Shown here: in pieces, positions 1 to 6,245 of the stretch
Position numbering within the stretch: position 1 is the first letter of the stretch
Layout: every line of letters begins with the position of its first letter
Assembly: GCA_021731045.1 (NCBI GenBank)
Contig: JAKFYE010000012.1
Location: forward strand, 1-58,263
Direction of reading: 5' to 3'
DNA: 58,263 nucleotides
Origin: Bdellovibrionales bacterium
Lineage (GTDB): Bacteria > Bdellovibrionota > Bdellovibrionia > Bdellovibrionales > JAKFYE01
The notes under the pieces: model-generated
What the model was told of the DNA's origin: nothing
Database searches by the model: none
Seen by the model: only the letters and a program-made list of their open reading frames with translations
Position numbers and translations under genes: made by a program

Positions 1-76
1 ACAGGTCTTTATCAATAAATGTATTTCTATATTCCTTTGTGCCCTTGGTTACCAAATTACTTTTTTTATCTTTCAT
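1..76 (-). CDS. N-terminal fragment of an unidentified protein, cut by the window edge
   Basis: An ATG on the minus strand at 74-76 is preceded by a GGGGG Shine-Dalgarno-like run a few bases upstream. It opens 25 codons that continue past the window start (MKDKKSNLVTKGTKEYR and on). The segment is lysine-rich and has no recognisable motif, so no function is assigned. A GTTTGGTGCC repeat pair lies about 70 bp upstream, as it does for its neighbours, which supports a real gene of the same island. Confidence 0.5.
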   Translation of the reverse strand, partial: MKDKKSNLVTKGTKEYRNTFIDKDL

Positions 77-143
77 ATTAACCCCCTTTAGGTTTTTGTT
101 TGTGTTACATCCACAATTTAATCCTAACGGTCGGGGTATTTGA

Positions 144-164
144 GTTTGGTGCCTGTTTGGTGCC
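144..164 (+). repeat. Tandem GTTTGGTGCC box pair, copy A
   Basis: Two perfect GTTTGGTGCC boxes at 144-153 and 155-164, period 11 bp. GGGGT lies 6 bp before the first box. The pair sits upstream of the truncated minus-strand gene that starts at 76. Related pairs occur at 1167, 2510 and 4356. It is probably an operator for a regulator that binds one face of the helix; the binding protein is unknown. Confidence 0.7.
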
Positions 165-190
165 ACTGATTTTAAAGCTGTAAGTCATGA

Positions 191-219
191 TAAAAAAACC
201 CACCAGGCTCAGGTAGGCT
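191..219 (-). terminator. Rho-independent terminator after the 119-residue gene
   Basis: Read on the minus strand, CCTACC pairs with GGTGGG (one G-T wobble) around a 7-nt loop and is followed by seven T residues. It lies about 30 bp past the stop of the gene at 250-609 and separates that transcript from the truncated gene to the left. Confidence 0.65.
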
Positions 220-249
220 TTAAAAAGTCTCAGAATATAAGATTAGTTT

Positions 250-609
250 TTAAAATTTACTTAAAAGAGCTTCTAAATTTCCAATAATGATATCTTTGTC
301 GGATTCTTCAAAAAGATCCATCGCACTGATCGTAGTTTGAATAGCAAATCTCTGGTTCTCGTCTACAAGTACTAATGACATTTCACTGTCATATACCTCT
401 TCGGGGACATCGGGGTTTCTATCAATAATTGCTCTGGCGCAATAAAGTTTAGACCATTCAACAGCTGGACTCTTTATTACTCTTTCTATTCCGTCAGTGT
501 AAAAGCAAGTTAGCGTGCCAAATTCTGACCAATGATTCCACCCATAAAAGTAATAGTCTCCTTGGTAGATATACATTTGAAATATTTCCCGAATAAATGG
601 CTTGCTCAT
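250..609 (-). CDS. Hypothetical protein, 119 residues, coupled to the upstream gene
   Basis: I do not recognise this protein. It is a soluble, acidic and aromatic-rich polypeptide with no signal peptide or membrane segment. The start ATG is preceded by GGAGGT and overlaps the TGA stop of the 606-1100 gene in an ATGA junction, so the two are translationally coupled and probably work together. A terminator follows at 191-219. The pair lies in a short island that ends at a tRNA-Leu remnant, next to a DNA methyltransferase. A defence or immunity role is possible, but only from context. Confidence 0.6.
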   Translation of the reverse strand: MSKPFIREIFQMYIYQGDYYFYGWNHWSEFGTLTCFYTDGIERVIKSPAVEWSKLYCARAIIDRNPDVPEEVYDSEMSLVLVDENQRFAIQTTISAMDLFEESDKDIIIGNLEALLSKF

Positions 610-1100
610 AACTGACCTCCACGAGGTGCGAGATTAGGAACTACATAAAAATATTCATTTCGAAGACCATGCACGATGGCATCCATTGCAATTGCATCAT
701 TTTCCAAAATGCGATTATTTGACTTTTGCAGGTATTGGATTAAGAAAACTATCTCCTCTTCGGTTAACTTATCTCGCTTCCACTTTGTGATGGCTTCATC
801 TGAAGCCATTCTTATCAATAGCTTTTGTATGGTGCTTAACTTTGAAATTGCATTTGAGTAATTTGGTGTGTCAAATTTAAGCTCTAAAATATTTTTCCCA
901 ATTAATTGTACAGCGATTCGAATATAGATGCCCTGCAGTGACCATACCCTCTTGCTGTTTATTAGAACTGTAAAAAACAAAAGCAAATCACTTTGCTCTA
1001 TCTCTCCATCTTCAAATTTCATTATGTATTCAACTAAATTGCTCTCAATATGCTGAACCTGCTGCTTTTCATTTTGGGACAAATTCTTTTTCCAATCCAT
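606..1100 (-). CDS. Hypothetical protein, about 164 residues
   Basis: The open frame extends upstream to 1223, but the ATG at 1098-1100 (MDWKKNLSQNEKQQVQ) has a perfect AGGAGG 5-6 bases upstream. The extra N-terminal stretch would also translate the GTTTGGTGCC repeats, so the shorter start is chosen. The protein looks helical and charged, without signal peptide, membrane segment or known motif. It overlaps the next gene (250-609) by 4 bp. The box pair at 1167-1187 lies 67-87 bp upstream, suggesting shared control with the rest of the island. Function unknown. Confidence 0.6.
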   Translation of the reverse strand: MDWKKNLSQNEKQQVQHIESNLVEYIMKFEDGEIEQSDLLLFFTVLINSKRVWSLQGIYIRIAVQLIGKNILELKFDTPNYSNAISKLSTIQKLLIRMASDEAITKWKRDKLTEEEIVFLIQYLQKSNNRILENDAIAMDAIVHGLRNEYFYVVPNLAPRGGQL

Positions 1101-1166
1101 AAAACCTCCTAAATTTTCCGACTTAATTGCCGGTCTAAATTTATTATGAACCGAGGTATAACGCCT

Positions 1167-1187
1167 GTTTGGTGCCAGCTTGGTGCC
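1167..1187 (+). repeat. Tandem GTTTGGTGCC box pair, copy B
   Basis: GTTTGGTGCC at 1167-1176 and GCTTGGTGCC at 1178-1187, period 11 bp, preceded by GAGGT nine bases before the first box. It is upstream of the start at 1100 and has the same orientation relative to its gene as copies A and C. Confidence 0.7.
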
Positions 1188-1210
1188 AGAAGATGATAGC
1201 CAAAAGAAAA

Positions 1211-1243
1211 ATAAAAACCGCACCAGTGGATAGTGCGTTTTTA
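1211..1243 (-). terminator. Terminator after the cytosine methyltransferase gene
   Basis: CGCAC and GTGCG form a stem around about 9-10 nt, flanked on one side by AAAAA and on the other by TTTTT, so it could work in both directions. It lies about 23 bp past the methyltransferase stop. A second short palindrome (CTACAGAC/GTCTGTAG) lies between it and the stop codon. Confidence 0.65.
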
Positions 1244-1265
1244 TTGAGCTACAGACAGTCTGTAG

Positions 1266-2441
1266 TTAAGCTACTGATTTTGCATTTTTGATGATTGAAA
1301 TTTTTAATTTAAATTCATTTACTAACTGTAGACGCTTTTCTGGATTCGACTCATTCCTAATTTGTCTATCATACTTATGTATTAATGACTGTTCTATTGG
1401 GCAATTATCGGCTGGAGACTCATGCCTTACAGGGGACAAGGTGCGCCCTCTAGACATTAAGGCTAAAAATATTTCTTTAAATATTTCTCGTATAACAGGC
1501 ACAGGAACGGCATTGCCCAGTTGTGCACATACCTGGCCATTACTTGAAGAAAATTTGTACCACTCCGGAAACCCTTGGAGCCTCGCACATTCTCTCGGGG
1601 TTAAATATCGAAGATGAAAGTTTGCTTTTTTTCCTTTTGTATCTGTAAGTTCAATTAAACCAAAAAGATTGTTTTTCATTTGTTTGACAGGGACAAGGTT
1701 TTTTATCAAAGAACTCGAACTTTTTAGAATGGCGCGACTTGGCTTTTCAAGGTTTAGAACCTTATAGCCAAAGCCATGCCCTCGCTCTTCATAGTCAGTT
1801 TTTTTATCTATAAAAACATCAATTTGCTCTTGGGTGAGAAAATATTTTCCATCAATTTCTGACTCTAAAATATCTAAAACCTTAGGTATATACAACTGTG
1901 GCTTTGGAAATTGAAAACTTAGCTTTTCTTTGAAGGCACAGATAAAGAGCCTTTCCCTAAGTTGAGGTACACCAAAGTCACATGCTTTTAGAATTTTGTG
2001 ATGGCAAAAATAGCCTTCCTTTTGCAGAGCATTTTTTATTTCTTCAAAATACTCGCCATTCTTTAATCTAATCATTCCAGGAACATTCTCGATAAAAACC
2101 ACATCGGGTTTTCTAACTTTAACAATTTTCATTAGGCCATAAAACAGCTTCCCTCTATCATCTTCAAGTCCTTGATGATTGCCCTCTGTAGAGTATGATT
2201 GACATGGTAGCGATGCCGTAATCACTTCACAGTCTTTCCATTCTTGAATAGGCACTTTAGAAAAGTCACCCAGTGGCAACTCACCAAAGTTATTGAAGTA
2301 TGTTTGGATAACTTCCTGGTCTATTTCGCTGGATTGAACTACTTCAAAAACACCTGTTTGCTCGAGTCCCAAACGAGTGCCGCCGAGACCAGAACAAAGC
2401 TCGATAACTCTTAATTTTTTGAACTTGTTCGCATTAGACAT
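1266..2441 (-). CDS. DNA (cytosine-5) methyltransferase
   Basis: A SAM-dependent enzyme that methylates cytosine C5 in a specific DNA site. The family motifs appear in order: motif I ELCSGLGGTRLGLEQTG (residues 14-30), the PCQS loop with catalytic Cys80 (79-82), ENV (118-120), QLRER (160-164), a short target-recognition region of roughly 180-275, TPRECARLQG (281-290) and GNAV (309-312). About 60 extra residues follow motif X and are not part of the core fold. No classic restriction endonuclease is recognisable beside it. The adjacent 594-residue gene, with its own copy of the box pair, could be a partner. It is either an orphan or part of an unrecognised restriction or defence set. Confidence 0.93.
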   Translation of the reverse strand: MSNANKFKKLRVIELCSGLGGTRLGLEQTGVFEVVQSSEIDQEVIQTYFNNFGELPLGDFSKVPIQEWKDCEVITASLPCQSYSTEGNHQGLEDDRGKLFYGLMKIVKVRKPDVVFIENVPGMIRLKNGEYFEEIKNALQKEGYFCHHKILKACDFGVPQLRERLFICAFKEKLSFQFPKPQLYIPKVLDILESEIDGKYFLTQEQIDVFIDKKTDYEERGHGFGYKVLNLEKPSRAILKSSSSLIKNLVPVKQMKNNLFGLIELTDTKGKKANFHLRYLTPRECARLQGFPEWYKFSSSNGQVCAQLGNAVPVPVIREIFKEIFLALMSRGRTLSPVRHESPADNCPIEQSLIHKYDRQIRNESNPEKRLQLVNEFKLKISIIKNAKSVA

Positions 2442-2509
2442 AAATCCCCCTATGGATTAATCGAAGGCATTATTGCCCTCATCATTATATTATCCATGGG
2501 GTGTTAAGT

Positions 2510-2530
2510 GTTTGGTGCCCTGTTGGGGCC
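2510..2530 (+). repeat. GTTTGGTGCC box pair, copy C (second box degenerate)
   Basis: Perfect GTTTGGTGCC at 2510-2519; the second box at 2521-2530 (TGTTGGGGCC) matches 7 of 10 positions at the same 11-bp period. GGGGT lies 7 bp before the first box. The pair is 70-90 bp upstream of the methyltransferase start. Confidence 0.6.
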
Positions 2531-2559
2531 TGCAGGCAGTCTGTAAGCTATCGCAAGTT

Positions 2560-4344
2560 TTATCTTACTTCTTCAAAAGAAAAATCAAGATAGTACCACT
2601 TCTCAAAACCCTTTTTTTTGCCGATCTTAATAAGACCGATTTTCCATGCTGGATGTCTTGACTTTAAAATGCCTTTTTCTAGGCGCCATTCATAGCGATA
2701 TTTGTTTCTGACCTTAGGCTTAATACTTTTTGCTTTTGCCATCTTGTTCAAAATTTCTTTTGCTTCGGCAGGTGAGTACAATTTTTTTACAAGTTGACTT
2801 ACAGTTGCTTTACGATCCTGCCTATCCATCAAAACTTTAATAACTTCAGCTTGTCTTGGATTAAAACTTAACTGCTTTATTTTTTTATTTGCAGGCGTAT
2901 AGCTAGAAAAATCAATACTAAACTTACCAAGTTCAATATCGTTTTCTCCAAGAAATGTGGTTTCGGCGCCTGCTGTTGAGCCACGCCTAAATCCAAAATG
3001 CCTTTCTAAATCTTTACTTATGCGCTCAATAATTGCAAAACGCCTAGCTTTCATAGGTTCAAGAGCCGTATAGATGTACTCAATTTTTGTATGACTATCT
3101 ATTAGCGAATATGAATCAAAGAAATTAAAATTCAATCGATGGGGACCATCAATATCAGTTGAAAATTCATAAATAGGTTTTGCAGCTTTATAGAATTTAG
3201 TAAAAATATTATTTTCAAAAGCAAGTGGAAGCTCTAGTGCTGTGAACAATAGTCTTCCAAAAGTTAGATAATCGATATACGAATACTCAACTTTTTCATC
3301 TAGCCCAAAGTATTTTGAATTTTTTCTTTTAATTGCCTGATACTCCGAATGACTAAATTCATTTTTTATATATTCAACTAAGCCTCTAATTGGCTCTCGT
3401 GACGAACTATCAGAAAAATATCTTTCAAACTCCTCAATCAAAAAAATTCTTACCCTAAATAGCTTGTCCCTCAGCTGTTGATCGGGCTCTGTTACTTTCT
3501 CACGGAATGATTCAACGACTGCACGTTTCATGAGGATGACATATGGTTCATATCTTTGTGATGCGTCATAAGATATTTTTGGGATGCTAATTTCTCTTTG
3601 TTCTTTTTCCTCATATCTTTTTCGCTCAATTTCATTTTGAAAGAAGCGTTTGTCAGAAGGAATACTATTCTTTTCAGCAAGCAATCCTTTTGCAAGAATA
3701 ATTTCAGCGACCTTAGCTCGTGTTACGAATGCATGATCGAACCATGGATAAGGCTCGAATGACGGAATAGAGTTCTGAGCGGAATCATTTATAAAATAAT
3801 TTTTGTATTGAAATAGATGTGCTTTGAATCCTGCCAGAAAATTCAAAAGCATATTAGTGTTTTGGGGATCAGTGAGGCTTTCGTCGTCCTTATCAAATAT
3901 CGGTGGAGGAGTAAGCTCAAAGATGCCTTGAAATGCCAAACTCTGTCTAATAAGTAAATTAATGCTTTGTTGCTCTTTTGTTTCTAAATGTCGATCATCT
4001 AAATTGCTCTCATCATCTCCACTTATTCGATTTTCATAAAATTCTGTAGAGTCTATCCCAAAAAGACTTTTTGTTTTTTTTGCTCCTAAAGATGATAGCG
4101 AAGAAATTAAACTCGGAATAAAGCAGGAATGAATGAGGTCATCAGATAACACCTTATTTTCTAAGCTCTCTGTACCCTTAAAATAATCCAGTAAGTTTTC
4201 TCCTGAGACTATTGTATTGAACAACACAACTTCTATCCAATTAGTTTGGGTTTCAAATCTATTAGCCAATAATTTGGCTGTGTTTTTTATTAATGGGTAC
4301 TCAGCCTTAGTTGCCCGTCGGGTATACGAGTATTTTTTCTTCAT
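2560..4344 (-). CDS. Unrecognised 594-residue island protein, candidate partner of the methyltransferase
   Basis: I do not recognise the family. The protein is soluble, lysine- and phenylalanine-rich and has no signal peptide or membrane segment. Residues of about 500-570 (around NPRQAEVIKVLMDRQDRKAT) look like a winged-helix segment, which suggests DNA or nucleoprotein contact; this is inference. No PD-(D/E)xK or HNH nuclease motif, Walker motif or transposase motif is obvious. It lies upstream of the C5 methyltransferase in the same orientation, 118 bp apart, and has its own inverted copy of the box pair only 12-33 bp before the ATG, with no clear ribosome site. It could be a divergent restriction subunit, a replication-type protein or a new defence effector. 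Confidence 0.6.
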   Translation of the reverse strand: MKKKYSYTRRATKAEYPLIKNTAKLLANRFETQTNWIEVVLFNTIVSGENLLDYFKGTESLENKVLSDDLIHSCFIPSLISSLSSLGAKKTKSLFGIDSTEFYENRISGDDESNLDDRHLETKEQQSINLLIRQSLAFQGIFELTPPPIFDKDDESLTDPQNTNMLLNFLAGFKAHLFQYKNYFINDSAQNSIPSFEPYPWFDHAFVTRAKVAEIILAKGLLAEKNSIPSDKRFFQNEIERKRYEEKEQREISIPKISYDASQRYEPYVILMKRAVVESFREKVTEPDQQLRDKLFRVRIFLIEEFERYFSDSSSREPIRGLVEYIKNEFSHSEYQAIKRKNSKYFGLDEKVEYSYIDYLTFGRLLFTALELPLAFENNIFTKFYKAAKPIYEFSTDIDGPHRLNFNFFDSYSLIDSHTKIEYIYTALEPMKARRFAIIERISKDLERHFGFRRGSTAGAETTFLGENDIELGKFSIDFSSYTPANKKIKQLSFNPRQAEVIKVLMDRQDRKATVSQLVKKLYSPAEAKEILNKMAKAKSIKPKVRNKYRYEWRLEKGILKSRHPAWKIGLIKIGKKKGFEKWYYLDFSFEEVR

Positions 4345-4355
4345 TTCCCAATGTT

Positions 4356-4377
4356 GGCACCAAACATGGCACCAAAC
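4356..4377 (-). repeat. Tandem GTTTGGTGCC box pair, copy D (inverted)
   Basis: Two perfect boxes on the minus strand, period 12 bp (GGCACCAAAC at 4356-4365 and 4368-4377 on the plus strand), with GGGGT 6 bp before them. They overlap the leader of the 594-residue gene. Relative to its gene this copy is reversed compared with A-C. A further short inverted repeat (GTTACC/GGTAAC, 4381-4404) adjoins it. Confidence 0.7.
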
Positions 4378-4435
4378 AACGTTACCCCCTAGGATTAAGG
4401 TAACTTAGTGGGCAACAGACCTACCTAGGACCTGA

Positions 4436-4484
4436 CTAGGGCTGTCATTTAGACAATCGTCTAGACCTAAAATGACAGTCCTAG
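4436..4484. other. Long stem-loop at the island end
   Basis: CTAGGGCTGTCATTT (4436-4450) and AAATGACAGTCCTAG (4470-4484) pair at 14 of 15 positions. Inside them a second stem, TAGAC/GTCTA, closes on AATC. TTTT follows on the plus strand. It lies between the last island gene and the tRNA-Leu remnant and may be a terminator or a recombination-protein site. Confidence 0.6.
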
Positions 4485-4549
4485 TTTTCAATAAAAGTCC
4501 TTAGAAAAAAATAACTCGTTTTTGACTTATCGCCATTCCTTTGCCATTC

Positions 4550-4620
4550 TTTGGTAGACACATAAGTTTGAGGGGCGTAAGCCGAAAGGTGTAGGGGTTC
4601 AAGTCCCCTTCCGCGCACCA
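4550..4620 (+). other. tRNA-Leu 3' remnant, probable attachment site of the island
   Basis: The segment contains the D-loop side TTGGTAGACAC, the anticodon-loop sequence TTGAGGG (GAG anticodon), a variable arm GCCGAAAGGTG, the T-arm GGGGTTCAAGTCCCC and a 3' end TCCGCGCACCA. The 5' acceptor strand and the start of the D-arm are absent; unrelated sequence replaces them. The anticodon stem carries an A-G mismatch. It is therefore not a working tRNA. A 3' tRNA duplicate is what tyrosine-recombinase islands leave at the end far from the intact tRNA, so the intact tRNA-Leu and an integrase would be expected to the left, outside the window. Confidence 0.8.
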
Positions 4621-4654
4621 CTTACCAAGATATTCGAACACTCACTGGTTTAAA

Positions 4655-4735
4655 AATTCAGTATTTGGTATTCCGAATTTGGTATTCTGAATGCGGAATT
4701 CTGAATACCGAATCCTGATCAGAATTCAGAATCCG
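4655..4735. repeat. Cluster of short direct and inverted GGTATTC/GAATACC repeats
   Basis: About 80 bp built from variants of ATTTGGTATTC, ATTCTGAAT and GAATACCGAAT on both strands. The largest imperfect palindrome is centred near 4694. No gene is visible here. It lies directly beyond the tRNA remnant, so it may be a leftover of the insertion target or a small repeat array. Function unknown. Confidence 0.5.
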
Positions 4736-4834
4736 ATTGATTTAATCTGAAAATCAAAACCCTAGACTGAGTGCTTTTGGTCCTTAAAATCGATTTTTGG
4801 AATCGGCTTTTTTCAACGCTTTACAAGATGGCGG

Positions 4835-4887
4835 CTCCGAACCAGCCCCGAAATTGTTCGGTGCCAGTTCGGAGGGTAAGTTCGGGG
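4835..4887. other. Nested inverted repeats in the gene-free junction
   Basis: CTCCGAAC (4835-4842) pairs perfectly with GTTCGGAG (4867-4874), and CCCCGAA (4846-4852) with TTCGGGG (4881-4887), so two alternative stems compete. Together with 4655-4735 it fills most of the 600-bp space before the small gene at 4973. It may be a structured RNA or a repeat remnant; no T-run follows. Confidence 0.4.
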
Positions 4888-4972
4888 TTTAGAATCAAGT
4901 GTACTGTGCGTTTCGTGTCTGCCATTGGACCAATCTCATTAGCTTATTGATCAGAGTTGATTTTTGAAGTTA

Positions 4973-5299
4973 ATGTTTAGGCTAATGAACTCAAAGTCAA
5001 AATTTTCAAAATCAAGTTGGGCAAATGGCATGCCCTCGATTGATATCAGTCCCTATTCTCACTCGAAGGCCGGCTTCAACCTTATCCTTGATAGATTGAC
5101 TCAGCACTTTAACTTCGTGCGCCCCGAAGACGATGTCATTGGACTATCCGCCATACCTGAACTTGACAATCACTGGGCTGAAACTGAAATAGAAGCGCAA
5201 AAAGTCATCGTGGCGATGGATGAACATATCTGCTCTATAGCTTGTAGTACTGAAGTCCTCCGAAATAAAATTTATGATGCTTTGTTGTCAGTCGCTTAA
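4973..5299 (+). CDS. Possible small hypothetical protein, about 108 residues
   Basis: An open frame on the plus strand with several candidate starts (TTG 4964, ATG 4973, ATG 4985); none has a strong ribosome site. The composition is protein-like in the second half (LILDRLTQHFNFVRPEDD and onward, then an acidic helical C-terminus), without signal peptide or known motif. It stands alone between inverted-repeat segments beside the tRNA remnant. It may be real or chance; no function is proposed. Confidence 0.35.
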   Translation: MFRLMNSKSKFSKSSWANGMPSIDISPYSHSKAGFNLILDRLTQHFNFVRPEDDVIGLSAIPELDNHWAETEIEAQKVIVAMDEHICSIACSTEVLRNKIYDALLSVA

Positions 5300-5410
5300 C
5301 ACTGGTCTGATGCTCGTCTACAACCATAAACACTCGGGGTTTCGAATCACTAGGTGTTCAACCACCTAGGACGACGGGCACCAAATAATCAGCTACCTGA
5401 ATACCGTTAA

Positions 5411-5474
5411 CAGTTTTCCAGAATACTTTCTGAGTACAGGAAGTACGTTAGCTGTATTCTGGAAAGCAGAACTG
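5411..5474. other. Strong nested stem-loop
   Basis: TTTCCAGAATAC (5415-5426) and GTATTCTGGAAA (5454-5465) pair perfectly. The outer CAGTT/AACTG also pair with a small bulge, and an inner TACTTTC/GGAAGTA stem sits in the loop. No T-run follows, so a simple terminator is unlikely. It could be a structured RNA or a recombination site between the small plus-strand frame and the convergent gene at 5539. Confidence 0.5.
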
Positions 5475-5538
5475 TATGCCAAAGGAGCGGGGGGAGTGTG
5501 TTTATTGATAAAAAAACTTTGCAGGCGAATTGGGGCTT

Positions 5539-6243
5539 TTAATTTAGAGGAATCTCTGGAGGATAAAGTTTGCGCTTAGATTCTTTAAGCGTTTGAATTC
5601 TTAAAGTCATTTCAGTCGTATCGACGCTGAGCCTTGCTTGTTTGTTTTTTATGTATTCAAAAAAATTTAGAACACCTTCTGGAAATTTCTCACCCATCAT
5701 CGACATAGCTATTAGGCCCAAAGTGTCTACATCTGAGTGATCCGGTTTTTCTCTATAACGAAGAAAACCTTGGGACATGGCAATCGTTTGAATATAGTGT
5801 CCAATTTCATGAGCAATAAAAAATTTACTGATCTCGAGGTCGTCCCAAAAAACGTCTCGACGATCGATTTCAAAAAACTCATTACTTAAATACAAATTAA
5901 ATTTTGGCCGGGTAAAACGGTAGGTGGATGAACAGTTTTTACAAAATTTTAAAACATACAAAGAAGAATTAAAAAGCATGTACTGCATCTTATCTAAAAA
6001 ATCGATCCAAACTTGTGGCACATACCCATCGACAGTTTCTACATTTTTGATAGAGTCACATGAACGATCTGCCTTAGACTTGCAGAATGCGGGATGAGAC
6101 ATATGTCTTACATTAGCCAAAGCTGTTTTCAGGGATTGAAGGTCTTGCTCCTGGTGATAACTCAGAACCTCAGGGGCGACTTGCTGTGCCGACGCTAGTT
6201 CTAACCCAAAGCTAAGGGCAAAAGGATGTCGTACCTTTTGCAT
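5539..6243 (-). CDS. Putative zinc metallopeptidase (HExxH), 234 residues
   Basis: The zinc motif HEIGH lies at residues 145-149. About 20 residues later DHSDVDTLGLIAM resembles the third-ligand helix of M48-type peptidases, with Asp in place of the usual Glu. Four or more cysteines (including CKNC near 101-104) suggest disulfides or metal binding. No convincing signal peptide is seen, although the N-terminus is hydrophobic near residues 8-20. It starts 2 bp after the stop of the upstream lipoprotein gene, so the two form an operon. The substrate is unknown; the protein could be a degenerate protease. Confidence 0.6.
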   Translation of the reverse strand: MQKVRHPFALSFGLELASAQQVAPEVLSYHQEQDLQSLKTALANVRHMSHPAFCKSKADRSCDSIKNVETVDGYVPQVWIDFLDKMQYMLFNSSLYVLKFCKNCSSTYRFTRPKFNLYLSNEFFEIDRRDVFWDDLEISKFFIAHEIGHYIQTIAMSQGFLRYREKPDHSDVDTLGLIAMSMMGEKFPEGVLNFFEYIKNKQARLSVDTTEMTLRIQTLKESKRKLYPPEIPLN

Positions 6244-6245
6244 TG

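Noticed and set aside
1101-1223. N-terminal extension of the 606-1100 gene
   Set aside because: It translates the GTTTGGTGCC boxes and lacks a ribosome site, while the ATG at 1100 has a perfect one.
4550-4620. Functional tRNA-Leu gene
   Set aside because: The 5' acceptor strand and start of the D-arm are missing and the anticodon stem has a mismatch, so it cannot fold into a complete tRNA.
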